A DNA stretch of 64,000 bases from Gallionella sp. (GTDB lineage: Bacteria > Pseudomonadota > Gammaproteobacteria > Burkholderiales > Gallionellaceae): contig PLWV01000012.1 in NCBI GenBank assembly GCA_003153155.1, positions 1 through 64,000 of the forward strand. Direction: 5' to 3'. This document shows positions 46,778-53,643 of the stretch, in pieces. The position numbers and the translations under genes were made by a program. The notes under the pieces are model-generated. The model saw only the letters and a list, made by a program, of their open reading frames with translations. It was not told the origin of the DNA and did no database searches. Numbering within the stretch: the first letter of the stretch is position 1; the number at the start of each line of letters is the position of its first letter.

Positions 46778-46792
46778 TAACCCTTATGGGTA
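46778..46792. promoter_or_regulatory. ACCC-N4-GGGT palindrome, candidate sulfur-regulon operator
   Basis: TAACCCTTATGGGTA has inverted ACCC/GGGT arms around TTAT. It is about 194 bases from the dsrA start and 128 from the divergent gene. Very similar palindromes lie upstream of tusA (52462-52499) and between soeA and sat (60220-60237). The regulator is not known. Confidence 0.5.
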
Positions 46793-46826
46793 GTGTTCCA
46801 CCTTCCCCTAGTAGTATTTCAATATC

Positions 46827-46847
46827 AAGTCTATTAGCGATAGACTT
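46827..46847. promoter_or_regulatory. perfect 8-5-8 inverted repeat
   Basis: Arms AAGTCTAT and ATAGACTT surround the spacer TAGCG. It lies 73 bases before the start of the 69-residue gene, a position suited to a regulator site for the divergent cluster. It does not resemble the ACCC/GGGT palindrome. Confidence 0.5.
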
Positions 46848-46919
46848 AATGTATCTATAAAGTCTTGTTCAGAATATCCTCGTGGTCGTTTCGATCTATC
46901 TGGGCAAGGGGAAATCATA

Positions 46920-47129
46920 ATGGCGAAAATCAGCGAATTAACAAAAATCAAAGTTCCCTTGGGGGGCCAGGAGATTGAACTGCAACAGATAGATCACGTC
47001 GAAGGCGGGATGAGTTTATTGCGCATCCGTATACGCGAGGGCAAACGTTTTACGATTTTCGACATCGACCCGGCTACAGCAGAACAGTGGGCAACTGCTA
47101 TGCAACACTGGGCAAACTCACAGAAATAA
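46920..47129 (+). CDS. small hypothetical protein of the dsr-linked cluster
   Basis: A 69-residue protein, MAKISELTKIKVPLGGQEIE, then VEGGMSLLRIRIREGKRFTI and a helical end ATAEQWATAMQHWANSQK. A strong AAGGGGAAA ribosome site precedes the ATG. The beta-rich body and helical tail suggest a small compact domain; I do not recognise the family. It is first in the plus-strand cluster, 7 bases before the Cas6-like gene, so it is very likely made together with it. Confidence 0.7.
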   Translation: MAKISELTKIKVPLGGQEIELQQIDHVEGGMSLLRIRIREGKRFTIFDIDPATAEQWATAMQHWANSQK

Positions 47130-47136
47130 CCGGCCA

Positions 47137-47748
47137 ATGAATAATAATACTCCAGAGATGATCGACATGGTGTTCGATCTTGATGGCGGCATACTTCCCG
47201 CCGCTTATCCCTTTGCGCTTTGGCAGGCGTTGATATACCGTGTTCCACAGCTTGCTGAAGAAATATCTATCGGAGTTTTGCCATTGCGCGGAACAGACAA
47301 CAAGGAAGGACTACTACTGCCCAAGCGCGCCAAGATGGTAATACGCTTGCCAACAACGCTCGCAGAACATACTGCGGCACGCCTGACAGGACAACAGTTC
47401 GATATAGCCGGACGAACCGTACGCTTGGGGGCTGCGAAAACGCGCCCCATTCACCCCTTCCCCACCATACACGCACAGTTGGTAACGGGCACAAGCGACG
47501 AAGTGCTTTTCGTGGAACATATCAATGCACAGCTTGGTGAAATGGGGATCAAAGGCAAATTGATCTGCGGCAAACGTCGCACCATCAGTGATGATAGTCA
47601 AACGATGCAGGGTTATAGCCTGGTTGTGCATGATCTAAAACCGGAAGCATCGCTACATCTGCAATTTATTGGACTCGGCGAAGGTCGTCAATTTGGTTGT
47701 GGCATTTTTGTGCCCTCTAAAGTCATTTCCGGTTTGAGTGAAGATTGA
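47137..47748 (+). CDS. orphan Cas6/Cmx6-like RAMP protein
   Basis: A 203-residue protein resembling the Cas6 of MYXAN-type CRISPR systems (Cmx6). Matching features are the start MIDMVFDLDGGILPAAYPFA, LYR/LIYRVPQL, IGVLPLRGTDNKEGLLLPKR, AKMVIRLPT, and the glycine-rich end GLGEGRQFGCGIFVPSK typical of RAMP RNA-binding folds. In CRISPR systems Cas6 cuts the repeat RNA. No CRISPR array or other cas gene is in this window. Here it is flanked by sulfur-carrier genes and divergent from dsrA. Its function outside CRISPR is unknown; RNA binding is inferred from fold only. Confidence 0.7.
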   Translation: MNNNTPEMIDMVFDLDGGILPAAYPFALWQALIYRVPQLAEEISIGVLPLRGTDNKEGLLLPKRAKMVIRLPTTLAEHTAARLTGQQFDIAGRTVRLGAAKTRPIHPFPTIHAQLVTGTSDEVLFVEHINAQLGEMGIKGKLICGKRRTISDDSQTMQGYSLVVHDLKPEASLHLQFIGLGEGRQFGCGIFVPSKVISGLSED

Positions 47749-47771
47749 GTTTTTTATAACGGAGGTCAGTC

Positions 47772-48101
47772 ATGGGATACATGGTTGCAGGTAACGAGCT
47801 TGAAACTGATGCAGATGGCTATTTGTTGGAACCGAACTACAGCGATGAGGTAGTAACCGTCATTGCAGCGGCAGAAAATATCGAGTTAACACCCAAACAT
47901 TGGGAAGTCGTCAAATACATGCGCGATCAGTTCCGAGAACACGGCCACACACCGAATTTCCGCAATATGCTCAAGGGCGTTAATGAATTTTGGCCGGAGG
48001 CAGACAGCAAAGCCCTGTATGATTTATTCCCGACCGGCCCGGCCAAACAAGGTGCAAAAGTTGCCGGCCTGCCGCAACCCTATGGCAAGGGCGGATATTG
48101 A
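47772..48101 (+). CDS. DsrC-like protein lacking both conserved cysteines
   Basis: A 109-residue DsrC/TusE-family protein: MGYMVAGNELETDADGYLLE, then HWEVVKYMRDQFREHGHTPN and FPTGPAKQGAKVAGLPQPYG. The position of the first conserved cysteine is alanine or lysine (KQGAKVAG instead of KQACKIAG), and the end GKGGY has no cysteine at all. It cannot carry sulfur by the known route. Cysteine-less DsrC homologues have been proposed to be regulatory. An SD-like GGAGG is 7 bases before the ATG. Confidence 0.88.
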   Translation: MGYMVAGNELETDADGYLLEPNYSDEVVTVIAAAENIELTPKHWEVVKYMRDQFREHGHTPNFRNMLKGVNEFWPEADSKALYDLFPTGPAKQGAKVAGLPQPYGKGGY

Positions 48102-48161
48102 AATGGGAATTTTTAGAGGCTCCCAAATGCCAACGGTTAAAAAACCAACAGGACATCTAAA

Positions 48162-48647
48162 ATGAGCACTCAAGACTTGCACGCCAATGTAACGCTGGAT
48201 ATGCGCGGCCTCACCTGCCCCGCACCGCTGCTCGGTGCCAAGCGCGTGGTCGACGATCTGAAAAATGAGCAAATACTATTGTTGATCTCAGACTGTCCGG
48301 GTACCAAGGACGATCTTTTCGCATGGGCGGAACAGACCCGTAACAAAGTATTAAAAACCGAAGCGATGCCGGATGGCGGCACGGGCTACTACGTCATGAA
48401 GGGCAAAGGAGAATCGCACAAGGCGAATGTCATTCTCGATATTCGCGGTGTGCTTTGCCCGGGACCAATCGTAGAAGCCAAGAAGCTGTTGAACGGCATG
48501 AATTCAGGCGAAATTCTCAAACTCGTCAGCAACTGTCCCGGAATACGTTCCGACATCGTTGGCTGGGCGAACACCACCGGAGTAAAAATCATCAGCACTG
48601 TCGAGGCGAGCCCTGGCGAGTATGAATTCTTCCTGCAAAAGGGCTGA
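48162..48647 (+). CDS. tandem two-domain TusA-like protein
   Basis: A 161-residue protein of two TusA domains about 80 residues apart: LDMRGLTCPAPLLGAKRVVD with Cys19 and LDIRGVLCPGPIVEAKKLLN with Cys99. Both keep the CPxP sulfur-binding motif, unlike degenerate fusions. TusA proteins carry persulfide sulfur in tRNA thiolation and in sulfur oxidation. The fusion could pass sulfur between its own domains. It follows the cysteine-less DsrC gene by 60 bases. Confidence 0.88.
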   Translation: MSTQDLHANVTLDMRGLTCPAPLLGAKRVVDDLKNEQILLLISDCPGTKDDLFAWAEQTRNKVLKTEAMPDGGTGYYVMKGKGESHKANVILDIRGVLCPGPIVEAKKLLNGMNSGEILKLVSNCPGIRSDIVGWANTTGVKIISTVEASPGEYEFFLQKG

Positions 48648-48670
48648 CGCTAATTTTCGGCTCACCTGAT

Positions 48671-49267
48671 ATGCGCATCAAAAGCCAATGGTTCAAAAGT
48701 GAACGGAAAAAGACTCCGCAAGAGATTGCGGGAGCAATGGCGTTTACCATCTGGCGGATCGCCGACAACGCGCTGAAGAATACCCGCAGGGCGAATTTCG
48801 AGATCGCCATCGGCCCGCAATACTTTTCGTTTCTCACTGAATTTCTGGTGTTCCTGATCCAGGTCGCAGACCGTATCGCCCATCGCCAATTATCCGCTGA
48901 AACTCGTTTTGTTTTTACCAGTACATTGGCGAATTGCGTGGCGGAAACTCTGGCTGAAAATCAAAGCCGATTGATGGGTAACAGCATCGCTGAACACAAG
49001 CAGTACTTCATCGACAAACTCAACCAACGCGCGGGAGAATATGCCGACTTCAACTATGAGATCGATGGCCCGGAATTCGCCTTTACCCGTTACCTGGCCT
49101 TCTGTATGCGCGAAGTCATGGATGAAAAAGATGTCGAATGGGTAATCGATCAGATGATGAGTATCGAAGCACCGGAGGCCGTGGATATGGTGGAGAAAAC
49201 CATGAAAAACCTGTTCGAAGCAGAACCGAAACAAACACGCATCCGAAAAGTCACCAGCGGCGATTGA
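48671..49267 (+). CDS. hypothetical helical protein
   Basis: A 198-residue soluble, mainly helical protein: MRIKSQWFKSERKKTPQEIA, RIADNALKNTRRANFEIAIG, FLTEFLVFLIQVADRIAHRQ and VEWVIDQMMSIEAPEAVDMV. No signal peptide or membrane helix is clear. I do not recognise a family. It lies 23 bases after the two-domain TusA gene and 27 before the dioxygenase-like gene on the same strand, so it probably belongs to the same transcript. Confidence 0.65.
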   Translation: MRIKSQWFKSERKKTPQEIAGAMAFTIWRIADNALKNTRRANFEIAIGPQYFSFLTEFLVFLIQVADRIAHRQLSAETRFVFTSTLANCVAETLAENQSRLMGNSIAEHKQYFIDKLNQRAGEYADFNYEIDGPEFAFTRYLAFCMREVMDEKDVEWVIDQMMSIEAPEAVDMVEKTMKNLFEAEPKQTRIRKVTSGD

Positions 49268-49294
49268 GCTGCGCAGATTCACACTGATCAGCCG

Positions 49295-50182
49295 ATGCAA
49301 AATCCATTCGATCTCGACAACACTGCTGCTTACCTGCGCTGGCGCGATCACAAGCTGGCGCACGCCATCACCGATACCAACGAGCTCATCGTCGAAATCA
49401 ACGATCCGCGTTCACTGACTAAAGCTGAACACGCTGCACTCTTGGAGCGCTGCCAACGCAGCAACATGGTGATTTACGCCACTGCTGCCGAACCTGCTGA
49501 TGAAGACATGGTGCGTCAATTCGGACTGCAGTTCGGGCTGGATAGTCTGGACGCGAACTGGCTGGCGGGTGAACAAGGCATCACGCGCGTCACCGTATGC
49601 GCTGACGATGGACAGCGGCAGGCTTACATCCCCTATACCGACCGCGCTATCAAATGGCATACCGACGGCTATTACAACCCGCCTGAACGGCAGGTACGCG
49701 GCATGATATTGCATTGCGTGCAGAGTGCCGGACAAGGCGGCGAGAATCGCCTGATGGATCACGAGATCGCTTACCTGATGTTGCGCGATGCGAATCGCGA
49801 TTTTATCCGCGCACTGTCCGCGCCGGATGCGATGACCATTCCGGAACGTGCCGACGAATACGGTGTGGCGCGGGCCGCGCAGACCGGCCCGGTATTCTCA
49901 GTCGACCCGGCAAGCGGTGCGCTGCATATGCGCTATACCGCACGCACCCGCAGCATCGAGTGGAAGCAGGACGCGATCACGCTGGCGGCTGTCGCCGCTT
50001 TGGAAAAACTGCTCGCTTCGGATCTGCCCCATATACACAGTACACGGCTAGAACCCGGCATGGGGCTGCTATGCAACAACGTGCTGCATGATCGCGCTGC
50101 CTTTGATGATGATGCGACCGCACCACGTCTGCTTTTTCGGGCGCGTTATCATGATCGAATCGCCGGAACATATCCGACTTGA
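49295..50182 (+). CDS. TauD/TfdA-like Fe(II)/2-oxoglutarate dioxygenase
   Basis: A 295-residue protein of the TauD superfamily. The iron-binding HxD motif is WHTDGYYNPP, and the distal histidine with the oxoglutarate arginine is seen in NNVLHDRAAF and RLLFRARYHDR. VRGMILHCVQSAGQGGENRL is typical. Known members release sulfite from taurine or act on other substrates; the substrate here cannot be told. Its last place in the sulfur-carrier cluster, followed by a terminator, suggests a sulfur-linked role. Confidence 0.8.
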   Translation: MQNPFDLDNTAAYLRWRDHKLAHAITDTNELIVEINDPRSLTKAEHAALLERCQRSNMVIYATAAEPADEDMVRQFGLQFGLDSLDANWLAGEQGITRVTVCADDGQRQAYIPYTDRAIKWHTDGYYNPPERQVRGMILHCVQSAGQGGENRLMDHEIAYLMLRDANRDFIRALSAPDAMTIPERADEYGVARAAQTGPVFSVDPASGALHMRYTARTRSIEWKQDAITLAAVAALEKLLASDLPHIHSTRLEPGMGLLCNNVLHDRAAFDDDATAPRLLFRARYHDRIAGTYPT

Positions 50183-50220
50183 TTAGAGCCTGACAAGACA
50201 GCCCTACGGGGGAAAAGAAA

Positions 50221-50246
50221 AGCCCGCCCTCTTACGAGGGCGGGCT
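50221..50246. terminator. terminator between convergent genes
   Basis: AGCCCGCCCTC, loop TTAC, GAGGGCGGGCT is a strong hairpin. On the minus strand it is followed by TTTCTTTTC, so it fits as terminator of the FadL-like gene and may also end the plus-strand cluster. Confidence 0.85.
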
Positions 50247-50275
50247 TCAGGTTGCAACAATCAGATGCTAGTCGA

Positions 50276-51553
50276 TTACCAGCCGTAAGAAATACCGATC
50301 GAGTCTTCATGCATGGTCAGGTTTGCTTCGCCACCGCCCAAGCCTGCGGGAATGGATCCAGAACCATTGATTGTCTTCTTGAAGGCGTGAACATAGGCAA
50401 CCGATATTTCAGACTTGTCTGCCAGCTTCCAGGTTCCGCCCAGTGACAAGTGGTTTTGCACTATGCCCGGAGCCACTATATTCAGCAATGTCTGGCTGCT
50501 TTGTATCGGCTGGTCGCAATGATCTAAACCGGCGCGCATTGTAAACGTCGGACTAAAAGCATGACTTACCCCGAGTTTGTATGCATTTATATTCTTCCAG
50601 CCGAAGCCTGGACCACCAGTAGATCCCAAGTACGACGGTGATGGCGGTGGCGTCGTTGGAAGGCCGTTAAAGGTATTACTAACGGCGGAAACATCCGAAT
50701 AATTGGTGCGCTGGACATCGAACGCGACCGTGGTTTCCGGCAAGGCTTTGACTGCGATGCCGACACCATAGTTGGAAGGTATGTCAAAGCTGCCTTGGTC
50801 TGCAAACAGGCCGCTGTATTTGCTGAGCTTGCCCATCTTGGTCTTGGTCTGGTAGGTTGCACCCAGGGTCACGGCGGGGGTGACTTCCCCGGTCCAGCCT
50901 ACCCTTAAGCCGTAGCCAGTGGAGGTATCCGTTCCATTATCGGTAAGGTTATTTGGACTGCTTGACAAGCCCGAGAATGATGGTGCTAGTCCGGTCGCAC
51001 TGAACATTTGGTAGGCCAGGTTCAGCGCCACGCCGACCGCATTGGTCGGGTTGACTTTCATAGACCAGGTTGGCGCAACGAACAGTTGTGACAGATTGAT
51101 TCCTAAATTGCCTTGAGCACCCAAGACGCCAAAAGGGTTGGTGTTGTACTGGGTGTTCATACCGCCGTTGCCGTAGACAGAGACGCCCAGCGAGGTGTTC
51201 GCGTTGATCATCTTGTTGTAACCAAAGTCGGGAATGAAGAAATTGCTCCTGCCATTGCCGCTGTAAGTGCCATCCATCGAGCAACCTGCTCCGCAAACAT
51301 TACCCGTGATCTCTGTGCTGCGATTCGGCCTGAACAGGGTCAGGGCGATATCGAGACGGTCGCCCACCATCACCATTCCTGCCGGGTTGTTGGCGGCCGC
51401 GAGGGAATCCAATGGCAGCGCGATGCTCGCTCCACCCATCGCTTCATTTTTTACGCCGTAGCCGATCGGAAAATAACCGTTGGTGGCATGCGCCAGCGGC
51501 GATGCCATGACGCCGGCAGCCAACAACGAAACAACCATTTTATTCATTTTCAT
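50276..51553 (-). CDS. FadL/OmpP1-family outer-membrane transporter
   Basis: A 425-residue protein with signal peptide MKMNKMVVSLLAAGVMASPL (cut after AHA) and the FadL start TNGYFPIGYGVKNEAMGGAS, NNPAGMVMVGDRLDIALT. Repeated beta-strands and the end GISYGW (aromatic last residue) indicate an outer-membrane barrel. FadL proteins take up hydrophobic compounds; a possible link to sulfur uptake is only positional, since it follows tusA-dsrE2 by about 60 bases. Confidence 0.88.
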   Translation of the reverse strand: MKMNKMVVSLLAAGVMASPLAHATNGYFPIGYGVKNEAMGGASIALPLDSLAAANNPAGMVMVGDRLDIALTLFRPNRSTEITGNVCGAGCSMDGTYSGNGRSNFFIPDFGYNKMINANTSLGVSVYGNGGMNTQYNTNPFGVLGAQGNLGINLSQLFVAPTWSMKVNPTNAVGVALNLAYQMFSATGLAPSFSGLSSSPNNLTDNGTDTSTGYGLRVGWTGEVTPAVTLGATYQTKTKMGKLSKYSGLFADQGSFDIPSNYGVGIAVKALPETTVAFDVQRTNYSDVSAVSNTFNGLPTTPPPSPSYLGSTGGPGFGWKNINAYKLGVSHAFSPTFTMRAGLDHCDQPIQSSQTLLNIVAPGIVQNHLSLGGTWKLADKSEISVAYVHAFKKTINGSGSIPAGLGGGEANLTMHEDSIGISYGW

Positions 51554-51611
51554 AACAACACTCCCAAGTTGATTGATATAACAAACCCCGTTACTGCCCG
51601 ATCACTACAAC

Positions 51612-52082
51612 TTAAACAAACAGACAAATGTCGGTGTCTCCTGCAAACCCCAAAAACATTGCAGCACCGCCATACTCAATATTATCAATAAATTCGCTCT
51701 TGTCGAATTCGAACAGATCGACTGTCATCTGACAAGCAATAAATTTCACCTCAGCCTCCAGACACAAATCGCGCAGCTCTTGCAGAGAGGCAACGCCATG
51801 CTTCTTGAGCTTTTGCTTCATCATCATGGTAGCCATGGATTCCATGCCGGGCAACATTTGCACCATCACCGGCATCGGCACAGGCATCGGCATGGCAGGA
51901 TTGGCCAGTGGACTGATCATCACAGTGGACAAGTCCTTGCGCAGCAACTGCAATCCGTAGAAGGTGAAGAACACTTGCACTTCATAACCCAGAGCAGCGG
52001 CGGTCGAGGCAAGGATAAATGGCGGGTAGGCCATATCCAGCGTGCCTTTGGTGGCGATGATCGCCATTTTCTTGGTAGTCAT
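51612..52082 (-). CDS. dsrE2: DsrE2-like sulfur-transfer protein
   Basis: A 156-residue DsrE-family protein, MTTKKMAIIATKGTLDMAYP, VQVFFTFYGLQLLRKDL and EVKFIACQMTVDLFEFDK, where CQMT has the conserved cysteine. A methionine- and proline-rich stretch (PAMPMPVPMPVMVQMLPG) forms a hydrophobic insert typical of DsrE2, which may associate with the membrane. With TusA, 40 bases upstream, it forms a common module that feeds sulfur to DsrEFH. No rhodanese gene is beside it here. Confidence 0.92.
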   Translation of the reverse strand: MTTKKMAIIATKGTLDMAYPPFILASTAAALGYEVQVFFTFYGLQLLRKDLSTVMISPLANPAMPMPVPMPVMVQMLPGMESMATMMMKQKLKKHGVASLQELRDLCLEAEVKFIACQMTVDLFEFDKSEFIDNIEYGGAAMFLGFAGDTDICLFV

Positions 52083-52122
52083 TTTTTTACCTCAAGTATG
52101 GTTTTGGTTTGAAGCAGATAAC

Positions 52123-52350
52123 TTACTTTTTCTTCATATAAAAAGTGTATGCACCATTTGCTTCTTCTGTGGCAAGCAAGGTGTTGCCGGTTTGATCGGC
52201 GAATGCCTGCATATCCTTGACTGCGCCGCAATCAGTCGCAACCAGCTTAAGCACCTGCCCGGAAGCCATATCAGAGAGTGCTTTTTTAGTCTTCAGGATA
52301 GGCAAAGGGCAGGACAAACCACTGGCATCAAATTCTTTGTCAAAGTTCAT
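52123..52350 (-). CDS. tusA: TusA sulfur-carrier protein
   Basis: A 75-residue TusA starting MNFDKEFDASGLSCPLPILK, with the CPLP motif (Cys14). VLKLVATDCGAVKDMQAFAD and ANGAYTFYMKKK complete the small alpha/beta fold. It is the single-domain carrier that hands sulfur to DsrEFH. It heads the tusA-dsrE2 transcript; two palindromes like those at dsrA and soe/sat lie upstream. Confidence 0.94.
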   Translation of the reverse strand: MNFDKEFDASGLSCPLPILKTKKALSDMASGQVLKLVATDCGAVKDMQAFADQTGNTLLATEEANGAYTFYMKKK

Positions 52351-52461
52351 AATTCCATCTCCTGCAAGTTATTAAAATTACCGCCAAAACCGGATTCGGT
52401 ATCACGCGGAAACTAACGATACGATGCGCATTATAGGAATAACCAGCTTACCAACGTCCAT

Positions 52462-52499
52462 ACCCACTAAGGGTAAATGGGATAACCCGTTAGGGTTAT
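52462..52499. promoter_or_regulatory. two adjacent ACCC/GGGT palindromes before tusA
   Basis: Site one, ACCC-ACTAA-GGGT, is 52462-52474. Site two, ATAACCC-GTTA-GGGTTAT, is a perfect 7-base inverted repeat at 52482-52499. They lie about 112-149 bases upstream of tusA. Because site two is followed by TTTTTT on the plus strand, it could instead be a weak terminator, but no plus-strand gene precedes it. Confidence 0.5.
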
Positions 52500-52586
52500 T
52501 TTTTAAGTTTATCACTTCCTTGGTTACGCAGACGCCGGCTCAGGGCGCGAACCTGCATTTTGAATAAATTTCCATGCCAAAAAGAT

Positions 52587-53285
52587 TTATTCAGTATCAC
52601 TATAATCCATCGCCATGATCCTGGGCGCTCGGTCGAGGCGGTATAAAACCATTAGCAGGCCTATGGTCGCAACGAGCATAAAATGCGGGCCGAATAACCA
52701 GAACACCAGCGGCACCAAAAAATAATAGGCACGCATACCCAAGCTGTAGAAGTGGCCGGCGCGATTAAGATGGGTCGCCACATGCGCAGGCGTGATCATC
52801 TTGTGATTCAACCCGAGCGGAACATTGATCATATAGCCCACGTGGTTGAACACCCGGATTGCCATGGAAAAGCTGAAGAAAGCGACAAATAGATCAAGCA
52901 GCAACAATATCAGCTTCACCATCCAAAGCATCGGATTTATTGCCCCCACCATATTGAGCGCATGCCAGGTTGCTTCGAGCTTGTCTCCCTGCTCGCTCAG
53001 GGTTAGCACGCCGATGATCATGAGTACCGCAGTGGAAGCGAGAAAAGTGGCCGCCATGGTGGAGTTGCGCAGTGTCTGCACAGCCAGCACGGCATTTTTA
53101 TCATCCTGCATGATGGTCTCTACCCATGCCGTCCGTGCAATCCGGTTGATAGCCTGTACCGTGTATGCGGGGTCATTTTTGATTTTGTGGCGGAGAAAGA
53201 GGTGATATGCGGCGACAAGCAACACACTCACCAGAAAGCTGGCAAGATCATTCGTTAATGATTTTAGTAGCGTGAGCGTGTCCAT
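52587..53285 (-). CDS. DUF599 membrane protein
   Basis: About 232 residues from MDTLTLLKSLTNDLASFLVS with four membrane helices. The pattern AAYHLFLRHKIKNDPAYTVQ, RIARTAWVETIMQDDKNAVL, VQTLRNSTMAATFLASTAVL and GHFYSLGMRAYYFLVPLVFW identifies DUF599. No function is known for the family. The next gene upstream on the strand is the SulP transporter, more than 350 bases away. Confidence 0.85.
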   Translation of the reverse strand: MDTLTLLKSLTNDLASFLVSVLLVAAYHLFLRHKIKNDPAYTVQAINRIARTAWVETIMQDDKNAVLAVQTLRNSTMAATFLASTAVLMIIGVLTLSEQGDKLEATWHALNMVGAINPMLWMVKLILLLLDLFVAFFSFSMAIRVFNHVGYMINVPLGLNHKMITPAHVATHLNRAGHFYSLGMRAYYFLVPLVFWLFGPHFMLVATIGLLMVLYRLDRAPRIMAMDYSDTE

Positions 53286-53643
53286 GGCTGTGCAAACCAA
53301 AAGTCTGATGGGCTAAATTGATGCGCCAGCGATGCGGCCTGGAGATCGCATGTTGTGTAATTTTATTTAATAGAACGAACTATGAGTGATCCTGAGCTTA
53401 AGATAGTCCCGCGTGCGCGCGGCGCATCGTCCAGGTTTTTCGCCGCCACATTATTTATCTGTCCGCCACATTTTCTGTGCCGAGTTTATCAAATAATCCT
53501 GTCTGACGCATCAGGAAATACGGCTGCATACGCAGGCCGCCCGGGATGAGATGTTTGCCGTGCTTGCGTAACCTGCAGCGCACTGTCGCCGGCGGGAGAT
53601 TTTTTTCAGGGCAGGGGTTTTGAAAATTACAGCTTCTGCAAAT
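53286..53643. other. non-coding gap between DUF599 and SulP genes
   Basis: About 358 bases with no supported gene. A short direct repeat CCGCCACATT occurs near 53442 and 53461, and a GGCGGGAG-containing stretch lies near 53590. No promoter or terminator can be fixed with confidence. Confidence 0.5.

Larger units (their letters stand above)
46585..46919. promoter_or_regulatory. divergent dsrA / sulfur-carrier intergenic region
   Basis: A 335-base non-coding region between the dsrA start (minus) and the 69-residue gene (plus). It is AT-rich near 46830-46880 and contains a TAACCCTTATGGGTA palindrome, an adjacent half-like CACCCTTAGCGG (about 46757) and a second inverted repeat at 46827-46847. 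It must hold both promoters; I cannot fix exact -35/-10 boxes. Confidence 0.7.

Noticed and set aside
46585..50182. CRISPR array next to the Cas6-like gene
   Set aside because: I searched the flanks for regularly spaced direct repeats and found none; the repeats seen are palindromes at promoters.
52482..52506. Rho-independent terminator ATAACCC-GTTA-GGGTTAT-TTTTT
   Set aside because: The stem is AT-rich with only three GC pairs, no plus-strand gene ends nearby, and similar palindromes without T-tracts occur at other sulfur promoters; kept as a candidate operator with this caveat.
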